Below are positions 32,749 to 40,398 of a stretch of DNA of 64,000 nucleotides, piece after piece. This stretch comes from an uncultured Exiguobacterium sp. GTDB lineage: Bacteria > Bacillota > Bacilli > Exiguobacteriales > Exiguobacteriaceae. The DNA lies in assembly GCA_913775715.1 (NCBI GenBank), contig CAJYMC010000007.1:930001-994000 (forward strand). The letters are read 5' to 3'. Under the pieces are notes generated by a model that had not been told where the DNA came from, did not search any database, and saw only the letters and a program-made list of their open reading frames with translations. Each line of letters opens with the position of its first letter. Within the stretch, counting starts at the first letter, position 1. The position numbers and the translations under genes are program-made.

Positions 32749-32779
32749 AGTCTATTCCTTAGAGTGAACTCTAAGTCAA
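32749..32779 (-). promoter_or_regulatory. MerR-type promoter/operator with 19-bp spacer
   Basis: Minus strand: -35 TTGACT (32779-32774) and -10 TAGACT (32754-32749) are 19 bp apart. A near-perfect palindrome CTTAGAGTGAACTCTAAG (32758-32775) fills the spacer. Over-long spacer plus dyad is the diagnostic MerR-family design; the sequence is like AdhR/NmlR-type operators. Confidence 0.8.
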
Positions 32780-32796
32780 GCAGAAAGGTGAGATGT

Positions 32797-33204
32797 ATGT
32801 ATACGATTTCTGAAATCAGTCGATTGACCGATACGAGTGCCCATACGATTCGCTATTACGAGAAAGAAGGGCTACTGTATCCGAAGCGTCAGAACGGTCA
32901 ACGTCGATACGACGACCAAGACGTGACATGGCTTCGGTTCGTCCTGCGCTTGCGTGAAACGCATATGCCGATTGAGCAAATCCGTTCTTACGTGACGCTG
33001 TTCCTTGCTCACGGTGAGCAGGATACGACGCGGGAACGGCTCGCATTGCTTGAGGCACACCATGCGAACGTCTTAGCACAACTGGCAGCATTACACGAAA
33101 CGGAGCGAATGATCGCAGAAAAAGTCGACACCTATCGTCGCCTTCATCCTACGATTCCCGCTCTTGATGTTGTTCAATCCTCTGAGAACGCCTCCGTCAA
33201 TTGA
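32797..33204 (+). CDS. MerR family transcriptional regulator (AdhR/NmlR-like)
   Basis: 135 residues from ATG 32797 after AAAGGTGAG; upstream in-frame codons lie in the operator. HTH: MYTISEISRLTDTSAHTIRYYEKEGLLYPKRQ, then RYDDQDVTWLRFVLRLRETHMPIEQIRSY. A dimerisation helix follows, with no cysteine in the usual sensor position, unlike classical AdhR, so the signal may be a non-thiol ligand. Controls the divergent SDR gene. Its last 31 bases overlap the end of the convergent aldolase gene. Confidence 0.9.
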   Translation: MYTISEISRLTDTSAHTIRYYEKEGLLYPKRQNGQRRYDDQDVTWLRFVLRLRETHMPIEQIRSYVTLFLAHGEQDTTRERLALLEAHHANVLAQLAALHETERMIAEKVDTYRRLHPTIPALDVVQSSENASVN

Positions 33205-34247
33205 CGAAAGACGGTTTCACGTTCGTCAGGCGTTAACGCGAGAAAACTATCGCCGATGTTGACTTCCGTCGCGCAGCCGCTATCTTTCTCAACTAGATAG
33301 CCAGCGATACCAACTTTTCCGTGCGACTGGATCTCGATCAACCTTTCCTCGACGACTGATTTTTCTTCCTTGAAGTAGAGATGAAACATGTTCGAGACCG
33401 GCTCAAGGGGGCGAGTTGAGATACCTGGTATCGCATTCAACTTGACCGCCAGCTCTTTTGCGGCCGCATGGTACTCTGCCATGCGGTCTTTTCGTTGTTC
33501 ATAATAAAAATCAGCAGACAGAATATAAGGATATAGACTGATCAAGTCACCGCCGTAACGGCGTTTCCAGACCCGTGCCTCTTGGCAAAACGTTTCTGGA
33601 CCGGCTAAGATTGCTCCTGCGACGCCGCCGAGTCCCTTATAAAACGAGATGTAGACACTGTCAAACAGTTGCGCGATGTCCTTCGCTTCTGCCTCATAAT
33701 ACGGTAAGACCTCAAGTAACCGGGCACCGTCCAAGTGAAGACGGATATTTTGTTTGCGGGCATACGTACAGATCACATTGAGTTCTTCACGCGATGGAAG
33801 CAATCCGCCGAGTTCGCGTTGCGGCAGTTCGAGTAACAGGCAACTGACGTCCGGCAAAGCTTTGACGTCATCTATCGTCATCAACCGATCCGCTTCTCCA
33901 ACTAGCACTGGTTCGATCCCGTGCAATTTCTTTAACCCGTCCTGTTCGTGAATCTCGATGTGACAGAGCGGGTGGTAAGCGACCTTGCGATTATCCCGTT
34001 CATCCGACCAGATGCGCAATGCAATCTGTTGCGCCATCGTACCGCTCGGAAAAAAGATCGCATCCTCATGTCCGAGTAACTCTGCCATCTTGCGTTCGAA
34101 CACCTTTATCAATTCACCGTTGCCATAGATGTCGCTCGGTTGATTGGCAGCAACGCCCTGCAACGCTTCTTGTAACACGCCGACCGTCCGACTCCCATGT
34201 CCATCTAAACGTCTCGTTGTTTCCTGGTAACTCGTTCGTAAATCCAT
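33174..34247 (-). CDS. Threonine aldolase family PLP enzyme (beta-eliminating lyase)
   Basis: 357 residues from the ATG at 34247 (MDLRTSYQ), nine bases after AAGGG; a nearer ATG at 34256 touches that site. PLP fold type I: NQPSDIYGNGELIKVFERKMAELLGHEDAIFFPSGTMAQQIAL, LHLDGARLLEVLP (Asp contacting the PLP ring) and the Schiff-base Lys in ISFYKGLGGVAGAIL. Family members cleave L-threonine or L-allo-threonine to glycine and acetaldehyde, but the long distance from typical LtaE leaves substrate open. Convergent with merR. Confidence 0.87.
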   Translation of the reverse strand: MDLRTSYQETTRRLDGHGSRTVGVLQEALQGVAANQPSDIYGNGELIKVFERKMAELLGHEDAIFFPSGTMAQQIALRIWSDERDNRKVAYHPLCHIEIHEQDGLKKLHGIEPVLVGEADRLMTIDDVKALPDVSCLLLELPQRELGGLLPSREELNVICTYARKQNIRLHLDGARLLEVLPYYEAEAKDIAQLFDSVYISFYKGLGGVAGAILAGPETFCQEARVWKRRYGGDLISLYPYILSADFYYEQRKDRMAEYHAAAKELAVKLNAIPGISTRPLEPVSNMFHLYFKEEKSVVEERLIEIQSHGKVGIAGYLVEKDSGCATEVNIGDSFLALTPDERETVFRQLTEAFSED

Positions 34248-34371
34248 CTCGTTCATTCCCTTCTAAATCAATGACTATTTTTTGAAAAAATCAAAATATT
34301 CCCTTTCTACTTTTGCTATACTGTGTAGCGAAAGTCTGTTGAATGTATTCGTCAAAGGAGGTGTGTTTATC

Positions 34372-35049
34372 GTGCAGACGTTCCGTACTCGCCTATTGCT
34401 TCTTATTCCATTCGTCTGTCTACTGCTGCTTGCGGTACAACAAATCGTCCCATCACTCTATACGTCACTGCTTGGACGAATCGTTCCGGCAACGAATACC
34501 TATTGCGTCGACCGTTGTGGTACAAAGGAATCGATCTTCGATACGATCGAAGAAAGAACGTCTTATGGTGAGAGCACGGTCACGACGAGCGCATCCAATC
34601 CACCAGCTCCATGGTTCCGGACTGGATTTGACTCTTCCGTGACGACACCTCCTTATCTTCTCATATTGTGTCTCGTTCTCCTGTTTTGTGGGTGGTTTTT
34701 CTGGCAATATCTCCAGTGGTTGCGTCGACCTCGTATTGCTTCATCAGGATATGTGCTTCCGTCACGATTCCCGATCTTCATTTATGAGACAAAAGACCTG
34801 CCGTCCGACTCGATTCGGAGACAACTTGTTCGTTTTAATGAGCAACTCCCACTTTCATTACAACGACGAACACACGAAACCGTGACCGAGTGGTTCGATC
34901 GTATCGCCTTTCCTTCTCCTGTTGATCCACTTTATTTTGAGGTGAGGTATAGTGAAATCCCAGATATCTCGACTCATCAGCTCACCTTCTTCACTCAGGA
35001 ATTGGAACATTATTTGCGAAGATGTTACACCCATCCCTCAATCTCGTAA
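34372..35049 (+). CDS. Membrane protein with possible DUF4129-like C-terminal domain
   Basis: 225 residues from the GTG at 34372, ten bases after AAAGGAGG; upstream in-frame codons have no support. Helix RLLLLIPFVCLLLLAVQQIV, an external loop of about 85 residues with a Cys pair (CVDRCGT), a second helix PPYLLILCLVLLFCGWFFW, then a cytoplasmic domain (QRRTHETVTEWFDRIAFPSPVDPLYFEVRYSE). The two-helix layout and the T-x-x-E-W-x-x-R, F-E-x-x-R-Y-S pattern recall DUF4129 proteins linked to transglutaminase-like and MoxR systems, but none of those is adjacent. Confidence 0.65.
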   Translation: MQTFRTRLLLLIPFVCLLLLAVQQIVPSLYTSLLGRIVPATNTYCVDRCGTKESIFDTIEERTSYGESTVTTSASNPPAPWFRTGFDSSVTTPPYLLILCLVLLFCGWFFWQYLQWLRRPRIASSGYVLPSRFPIFIYETKDLPSDSIRRQLVRFNEQLPLSLQRRTHETVTEWFDRIAFPSPVDPLYFEVRYSEIPDISTHQLTFFTQELEHYLRRCYTHPSIS

Positions 35050-35248
35050 CGTACCATTCATACGTCTAGCTCAATGGAGCAAGACGTTTTTTATATACGT
35101 TCAATATAATGTCACGAAATAAATTTCCAAACCTTTTCGTCGATTGAATTGACTTTTTTTCAAAAACGAACGATTAGTTACCAAGAAACTGGGTATTATA
35201 GACTATAGTAGATAGAATCTTTCAACTAGAAGAGTGAGGTGAGAGAGG

Positions 35249-35542
35249 ATGATCAGTGCCCAAGAAGCCTATTACATTAAGAAAGAATTAAATGAAAAAT
35301 TCGAGGATCCACGAATTTCTTGTAATTTTTCGATTTTTTCGCTCGAACCCTTTCAGCTTCTCTTGCATGTTCACGAAGACATTGACGAACTTAGCACAGA
35401 GATCAGGTATGGCTTGAGCCGGAAGATCCGTTCCCAACTCACACAACTCGATGCGCGCGTCGGGGGTGAACCCGTTAAGACGGTCTATGTCATATCCGCC
35501 CCTCTCATTTCCGATCGATCGTATTGTGTCATCTTACAGTGA
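35249..35542 (+). CDS. Hypothetical protein, 97 residues
   Basis: ATG 35249 after GTGAGGTGAGAGAGG. Soluble alpha/beta protein: EAYYIKKELNEKFEDPRISCNFSIF, PFQLLLHVHEDIDELSTEIR, KTVYVISAPLISDRSYCVILQ. Two Cys, no membrane part, no recognised family. Single gene ending in a strong shared terminator. Confidence 0.6.
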   Translation: MISAQEAYYIKKELNEKFEDPRISCNFSIFSLEPFQLLLHVHEDIDELSTEIRYGLSRKIRSQLTQLDARVGGEPVKTVYVISAPLISDRSYCVILQ

Positions 35543-35597
35543 ACATAAAAATACCCCGTATGAGAAGCGAACTCTCACGCGGGGTATTTTTATGTTC
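35541..35597. terminator. Long bidirectional terminator
   Basis: Perfect 18-bp arms (35541-35558 and 35580-35597, core AAAAATACCCCG) with inner TGAGA/TCTCA. Stops of both convergent genes lie in or against the arms. Confidence 0.88.
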
Positions 35598-36132
35598 GTC
35601 GGTCTGTAAAACCATCGATTTTCCACGCATTCTTTAAAAAACTTTGTTGCTTGGACCAATAGACGATCGCATATTCTCGCTTGATGCGTTCCCGTTCCGT
35701 TATCGGATGCTCGATCTCTGCATCAAAATCACAAAAAGCATATAAAGCATTCGATTTATCTGCAATCCTCTGCATATCCTCCATGAAAATTGTCTCCTGC
35801 TGATCGAGTGACCAAGCAATTAGATTCTCTTCTTGGAAACCGAATCGAAAACCGAAACAGTCTGGTTCTTTTTCAATCGTCATTCGAACCGGTACTGTTT
35901 TTAAACCATGGTACGCTGAGAAAACGAGTGAGGCATTCCCGTAATGATGCCTCAGCAATAGACGCCAGTCTTTCGGAAGACCTTTTTCCTCGCTCCAATG
36001 TGATCCCTCGATATCCTTCGCGTAACTGTATCCAAGAAATTGTATGTCTGAATGAAATGCATCCAAGACCGTTCGAGCAGCGTTTTCCATGTCGTGCATT
36101 GTTTCAAAGACAATTCCTACCTGAATCACCAT
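35590..36132 (-). CDS. Hypothetical soluble protein, 180 residues
   Basis: Start ATG 36132 (MVIQVGIVFETMHDMENAA) after GGGAATGAAGT. Mixed alpha/beta and acidic; Trp-, Phe- and His-rich middle (GSHWSEEKGLPKDWRLLLRHHYGNASLVFSAYHGL) and repeated-strand part DCFGFRFGFQEENLIAWSL. No signal peptide or membrane helix. Not recognised. Immunity-like or SMI1-like folds look similar in style, but no toxin gene is nearby, so no function is proposed. Confidence 0.65.
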   Translation of the reverse strand: MVIQVGIVFETMHDMENAARTVLDAFHSDIQFLGYSYAKDIEGSHWSEEKGLPKDWRLLLRHHYGNASLVFSAYHGLKTVPVRMTIEKEPDCFGFRFGFQEENLIAWSLDQQETIFMEDMQRIADKSNALYAFCDFDAEIEHPITERERIKREYAIVYWSKQQSFLKNAWKIDGFTDRRT

Positions 36133-36156
36133 ACTTCATTCCCATCTGATTATGCA

Positions 36157-37293
36157 TTATCCTGCCATGTCACCGATCTGATTGCGCCCATTCTCTTTCG
36201 CCCGATACAACGCTTGATCGGCTTGGTCGATGATTTCTTTCTCCGTCGTCTCTGCTTCGGGTATGAGCGACGTCAAACCGAGACTGACGCTGACCCGACA
36301 GAGCGGTTCATACCGTTCATGTACGATATTCAAATCAAGAATGTCCTGACGAATTCGTTCTGCAATGTGCCGGGTTTCTTCTGCTCCACGCGCCAATAAG
36401 ACTGTGAATTCCTCCCCACCATAGCGTGCGACTTGACCGTGATGCGCTTGACGTTTCAAGACGCGAGCGACTTCCTTTAAACACTCATCTCCTTTTAAAT
36501 GACCGTACGTATCATTGTAGGATTTAAAGGCGTCGACATCAATCAAAATTAGCGCAATCGGTGTTCGCTGTTGCTTCGCCTCCTCAAGGAGTTGTTCCAA
36601 TCGTTCATCGAACGCCCGTCGATTCGAGATACCGGTCAAGGCGTCGTGCAAGGAGCGATGAATCAAGGCACGCTTGCTACGTTCCATCCGAAATGTCTGG
36701 ATGAAGGCAATCAAGACAAGAACCGCGATGCTTGCGACGACGACGATGACCCACTTCGCAGCACTTGATGCTTGCTCGGAGCGATTCGTTGCTTCGGCAA
36801 TGATACGATTGACGTCTGTCCGTAAACGAGTATCGATTGGACGAAATGTCTCGATATATTGCATCCCTTGATATCGTCTTGCCTCAGCGGCTGCTTGATC
36901 CCCGCTTCGAACGAGTGCCAGTTGTGCATCATAAAACCGGGTTGCTGTCTTGATTCGTGGAATCGCCTCCGTCCGGACGAGTTTCCGCATGATTGGATGG
37001 TTCGCATCGAGTTGGTTCAGCCTCTTGATCGTCTGATCTAGCCGATCAAGCGTCCGTTCATACTGTGCTAAATCCGTTTCGTTCGGTGACAGGATATAAC
37101 TCCGGACACTGAGTTCTAGATTTAGTAACGCCGGAAACAATTCAGCTGCTTCCGTCGAGATCGGGATCGCCTCATTTAAGATGCGTGCATTCTCTCGTTC
37201 GATTTTCAGGAAAGCTTGATAGCTCCAAACGCATGTAAGTAAAAGCGCACAGAGTGCTAAAAACAAATACCGCTGCAACGTTGACCATTTCAC
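36157..37293 (-). CDS. Diguanylate cyclase with CHASE3-like sensor and GGDEF domain
   Basis: 378 residues. Two membrane helices (about 8-27 and 183-203) enclose a 155-residue helical external domain of CHASE3 type (ELSVRSYILSPNETDLAQYERTLDRL). The cytoplasmic GGDEF domain has DALTGISNRRAFDE, LILIDVDAFKSYNDTYGHLKGDECL and the active-site RYGGEEF. The inhibitory RxxD site upstream of GGEEF is missing (HHGQVARYGGEEF), so product feedback is probably lost. Makes c-di-GMP in response to an extracellular cue. Confidence 0.93.
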   Translation of the reverse strand: MKWSTLQRYLFLALCALLLTCVWSYQAFLKIERENARILNEAIPISTEAAELFPALLNLELSVRSYILSPNETDLAQYERTLDRLDQTIKRLNQLDANHPIMRKLVRTEAIPRIKTATRFYDAQLALVRSGDQAAAEARRYQGMQYIETFRPIDTRLRTDVNRIIAEATNRSEQASSAAKWVIVVVASIAVLVLIAFIQTFRMERSKRALIHRSLHDALTGISNRRAFDERLEQLLEEAKQQRTPIALILIDVDAFKSYNDTYGHLKGDECLKEVARVLKRQAHHGQVARYGGEEFTVLLARGAEETRHIAERIRQDILDLNIVHERYEPLCRVSVSLGLTSLIPEAETTEKEIIDQADQALYRAKENGRNQIGDMAG

Positions 37294-37427
37294 AAAAAGA
37301 CCGACCTTTCTTTCTCTATCTAATTGACTAGCGTCTATTTCGTATATCAGTGTCTTGAAATCAAACTGTTAGTCGTTTGTATGAAATAATGCCCGTTGCC
37401 GACACATTCCAAACGCTTCCATCCTAC

Positions 37428-37673
37428 TCAATCGGTCATGGATGTGCTTTCCAGTTGTTCCTGTGCCTGTCTACGTCTTAGCGCCCGTTCAGTCACGTCA
37501 TTGTTCTTCCACCAAGCGACGAGTAGACCAACTAGTCCGATTAGCCCCGTCACGAATCGCTCGACGTCACTTGACGACACTGGCAATGCTGTAAAACCGA
37601 GCGTCGGTAAGATCAACTCAAGAAAGACATAAAGCGGAATCAAGAGGCGAATCCACGCTTGAAAACGAATCAT
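37428..37673 (-). CDS. SPP1-type phage holin
   Basis: 81 residues, two hydrophobic helices (LLIPLYVFLELILPTLGF and VTGLIGLVGLLVAWWKNNDV) and a charged tail TERALRRRQAQEQLEST. The second helix ending in G-L-x-x-W-W-K-N-N-x-x-T-E-x-A matches the SPP1 holin family. Holins open the membrane so endolysin can reach the wall. Start ATG overlaps the stop of the endolysin gene (ATGA). No phage structural gene is present around it. Confidence 0.85.
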   Translation of the reverse strand: MIRFQAWIRLLIPLYVFLELILPTLGFTALPVSSSDVERFVTGLIGLVGLLVAWWKNNDVTERALRRRQAQEQLESTSMTD

Positions 37674-38305
37674 GGCACCACCGAAAATAAACGACGCCAG
37701 GTGAGTGGACCAACAATTCCGTCAACGACAAGGCGATACGTCTGTTGGAACGTTCGAACGGCTTTCGTCAATCGCTCATCAAAGACTCCTGTCACCACAA
37801 GACCCAATCGTTTTTCGATCGCTCGGACGAGTTCCGGCGCTTGAATTCGTTCGCGTAGATAGTGTCCCGGTTTTGGTACATGGTGGCGGGCAAGACTGAC
37901 ATGATCGTACAGTTCAAAGTGTGGGTAATCGGGAAATCGAGACCAGTCGCCTCCCCAGTCCATTCCGTGCCGCTTCATCGCCTTAACGATCCGTCCGAGT
38001 CGGGCATCTGGCGGAGAAAGGAACAATGCCCCGTCTTCGTAAAGAAAGACATCAATTGCGACACCGAAGTTATGGTTCGATTGACCGCCGCGAGCTTGCG
38101 TCACGATGGGACCAGGTGTCGTCCGTCCTTTTGCATACAATGCGTTCTGTTCCGCGATGCTCCGAAAGCTTTGTGCTATACCGAGCTTGATTCCATACGG
38201 ATAAAGCTCTCGTATCACGTCACGCACGATCCGGACAACAGACGGATGCATGCCGGGAACGGATAGTTTTTGATTCGCACGTCGGAGTAATTCTTCTAGC
38301 TGCAT
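37670..38305 (-). CDS. Endolysin: M15 peptidase (L-alanyl-D-glutamate type) plus peptidoglycan-binding domain
   Basis: 211 residues. The peptidase (1-~140) is of the Ply500/CwlK VanY-like type: GIAQSFRSIAEQNALYAKGR, zinc ligands in SNHNFGVAIDV (H78, D85) and DYPHFEL (H129), with catalytic Asp region near MDWGGDW. Residues about 155-208 are a PG_binding_1 domain (AIEKRLGLVVTGVFDERLTK, VRTFQQTYRLVVDGIVGPLTWRRLF). No signal peptide, so export must use the holin downstream. ATG overlaps the HTH gene's stop (TGATG). Cuts the stem peptide of peptidoglycan. Confidence 0.92.
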   Translation of the reverse strand: MQLEELLRRANQKLSVPGMHPSVVRIVRDVIRELYPYGIKLGIAQSFRSIAEQNALYAKGRTTPGPIVTQARGGQSNHNFGVAIDVFLYEDGALFLSPPDARLGRIVKAMKRHGMDWGGDWSRFPDYPHFELYDHVSLARHHVPKPGHYLRERIQAPELVRAIEKRLGLVVTGVFDERLTKAVRTFQQTYRLVVDGIVGPLTWRRLFSVVP

Positions 38306-39057
38306 CAGGCTCCCTCCCTTGTCAGCGCTTGTAATAATTCAGCGATTTCGGCATCGTCCGGTATGATTTGTTTTTTCTTATGGTGTGCTTCATATGCTCG
38401 TTGCGCCGCTTTTTCCTGTTCTATCCAATTTGGTAATTGAAATAATGAGTTGTTTCTACTTGACCGTTTGCTTATTCGTTTCGGACGTACCGCGGATCCG
38501 GTCGCAAGGCGCTTGACGACTTGTTCAATGTAACCAAAATGACGACTATTCGCCCGCGCCGCTTCTTCGATCGCGTACTGGATGCGCTCGATCGGATGTT
38601 CATTCGCAAGTAGCAATAATTCTTGCTCGATTCGTGGTGTCGCTTTTCCAAGATTCGACTCGTACTGTTGCACCAGTTCCTGTTTTAAAGTCGTTTTCTT
38701 CAAGACTTCTTCTTCGAAGGCGAGAGAAACCTCGGGGGCAGTCGTCTCTTGACTCGCCGGGGACGGCGCGTTGACACGGGGCAGGACACGGTAAGCATTC
38801 GAAGTCTGTCCCCCGTGTTTTGTGAACCGTTCGACTTTCTCGATCCGACCGCTTGCAATCAAGGACTGGATACACGACTTGACCGTCGATTTACTACACG
38901 GGACAGCGTCTGCGATCGTCTGATAGGAAGGGAACGCTTGCCCATCCTGACCGCTGAAGCTTTCTAGGATGAAGTAGATCATCTTTTCATGGATGGACGC
39001 GAATGCCGTCCCGCTCCGTAAGAGCGTATGGGGAATCTTAAGATATGGGACATGCAT
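38305..39057 (-). CDS. HTH_36-type phage-like DNA-binding/replication protein
   Basis: 250 residues, ATG 39057 after AAAGGAGGAATCACC. Residues 1-95 form the helix-turn-helix of phage and plasmid replication initiators (MHVPYLKIPHTLLRSGTAF, EKMIYFILESFSGQDGQAFPSYQTIADAVPCSKSTVKSCIQSLIASGRIE). The middle (115-195) is helical and reminiscent of DnaD-like or replisome organiser tails (IEQELLLLANEHPIERIQYAIEEAARANSRHFGYIEQVV), with a basic C-terminus. First gene of the coupled endolysin-holin operon; it may regulate rather than replicate. Confidence 0.75.
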   Translation of the reverse strand: MHVPYLKIPHTLLRSGTAFASIHEKMIYFILESFSGQDGQAFPSYQTIADAVPCSKSTVKSCIQSLIASGRIEKVERFTKHGGQTSNAYRVLPRVNAPSPASQETTAPEVSLAFEEEVLKKTTLKQELVQQYESNLGKATPRIEQELLLLANEHPIERIQYAIEEAARANSRHFGYIEQVVKRLATGSAVRPKRISKRSSRNNSLFQLPNWIEQEKAAQRAYEAHHKKKQIIPDDAEIAELLQALTREGA

Positions 39058-39198
39058 GGTGATTCCTCCTTTCTAGGAGATATGACAGGAAGAAGTCGAG
39101 GATTGTTCGAAAAAAAATATACGAACCAATCAAACAATGGGCTTGATCCGACCAACACTCCTGACGGTTTGACCTTTTGACGTTGCAGACATAAAAAA

Positions 39199-39220
39199 CG
39201 CTCTCCGTTAACGAAGAGCG
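39199..39220 (-). terminator. Rho-independent terminator
   Basis: Stem CGCTCT/AGAGCG around CCGTTAACGA, six T on the minus strand; after the Nudix gene, it shields the lysis cassette from read-through. Confidence 0.72.
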
Positions 39221-39227
39221 CTCCTGT

Positions 39228-39713
39228 TCACTTCAAGACGTTCCAACTCGAAAAACGTCGTGCCTCGAGATCAAGTTGCTGTTTCTCGATCCAGCGAAAC
39301 GCTTCGAGTACGAGCGGTGACGCGTTATCGATCGAGACGTCACTCGCTTTGACCCAGCGCGCACCGAGCGAGTCTTGTCCGACGAATTGCTCAGGGATGC
39401 CAAGCGTTCCACCGGTCTGTCGGACGAGATAAAAGACGGCGATATGATGCACTTCGTCGAAGTCCCGCCAGTCCCATGGGAGCTTGAAGTCAGCGACGCC
39501 GATCTGTCGTTCAAGTGCCACCTCGAGTCCCGTCTCTTCTGTGAATTCACGGCGCATCGCCGTAGCGAGCGTCTCCCCTTTTTCGAGGCTTCCCCCAGGT
39601 AAATCATAACGATTGATATACGGTCCACCATTTTTATCGATGACGAGTAAGGCATCCTCCTTCATCAATAAACCATAGACACCGAACGCGCGATGGCAAC
39701 GAATCGTTTTCAT
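39228..39713 (-). CDS. Nudix hydrolase
   Basis: 161 residues. Complete Nudix box GGSLEKGETLATAMRREFTE-ETG (about 41-63). N-terminal KTIRCHRAFGVYGLLMKEDALLVIDK and PWDWRDFDEVHHIAVFYLV fit the ADP-ribose/MutT-like Bacillota group. Hydrolyses a nucleoside diphosphate derivative; substrate unknown. The ATG overlaps the stop of the upstream DUF402 gene by four bases, so the two are coupled, possibly both acting on nucleotides. Confidence 0.88.
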   Translation of the reverse strand: MKTIRCHRAFGVYGLLMKEDALLVIDKNGGPYINRYDLPGGSLEKGETLATAMRREFTEETGLEVALERQIGVADFKLPWDWRDFDEVHHIAVFYLVRQTGGTLGIPEQFVGQDSLGARWVKASDVSIDNASPLVLEAFRWIEKQQLDLEARRFSSWNVLK

Positions 39714-40249
39714 GTCTCATTCCCCCTTCTTTTCATCTGCAGGACAGTCGGGATGAATGAATCCAAAAAGCCGTCAAACGGAAACTGTTGCTGCGCGATT
39801 CTTCGTTGCAAGGTCTTTAGCGAAGTACGGGCGCGTTCAATCACATCAAGCGGGTAGTCGTAAAGTTGTTGGTTCTCTAAAAATTCATCCTCGTCGACGA
39901 CCGTCCACACTCCCTTTCGATGGACGAGATCAAGATCGAGATCGATGAACGATAAGGTCTCTTCTTGAAGAACCGACGGAAGACAGATGTTGCAGTAGTA
40001 CGTCACCTCTCCCGTCCGTTCTAGATCAAGACCGACCGTGAAATCCGCATCTAGCGGATAAAACTCGAGACTAAAATTATCGTATGTATAGACAGCTTCG
40101 CGACGATGATGAAAAAGCATCCGCCCTGGCGTATTCGCGACGAGCAGATAGTCTTTTGTCTGTTCAAGGACATATCCGTTCCACGAATAATGTGGACGTC
40201 CGTCTAATTTTCGCGCTTCAATCGTCAGACGTTTTGGTGCCAACTTCAT
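39710..40249 (-). CDS. DUF402 nucleotide phosphatase (YgaC/Ntdp-like)
   Basis: 179 residues from ATG 40249 (MKLAPKRLTIEARKLDG) after GGAAGGAGAGGG. Family pattern: RPHYSWNGYVLEQTKDYLLV, REAVYTYDNFSLEFYPLDADFTV, the conserved TYYCNICLPSVL (usual form YCNIA.P) and FIDLDLDLVHRKGVW, with DEDEFLENQQLYDYPLDVI. The Asp/Glu rows bind divalent metal. Related proteins hydrolyse nucleoside tri- and diphosphates or act as RNA 5' phosphatase-like enzymes. Coupled to the Nudix gene. Confidence 0.87.
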   Translation of the reverse strand: MKLAPKRLTIEARKLDGRPHYSWNGYVLEQTKDYLLVANTPGRMLFHHRREAVYTYDNFSLEFYPLDADFTVGLDLERTGEVTYYCNICLPSVLQEETLSFIDLDLDLVHRKGVWTVVDEDEFLENQQLYDYPLDVIERARTSLKTLQRRIAQQQFPFDGFLDSFIPTVLQMKRRGNET

Positions 40250-40398
40250 CCCTCTCCTTCCCTGAAGCTTTCTTATTTTACCAAATGATTTCATTCAAGC
40301 AAGTCTTTACCTGAATCTTTAAAATTTTGAGACTCTCTCGTTGACATCCTTTATCAAACTGCTATCGTGAAAGTATCACACTCAAGGATGTGAAAGTC

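Noticed and set aside
35590..36132. Toxin-immunity protein
   Set aside because: Style alone suggests it; no toxin, no family motif, no neighbouring system.
37428..39057. Full prophage
   Set aside because: Only HTH, endolysin and holin genes present; no integrase, attachment repeats, portal, capsid or tail genes on either side.
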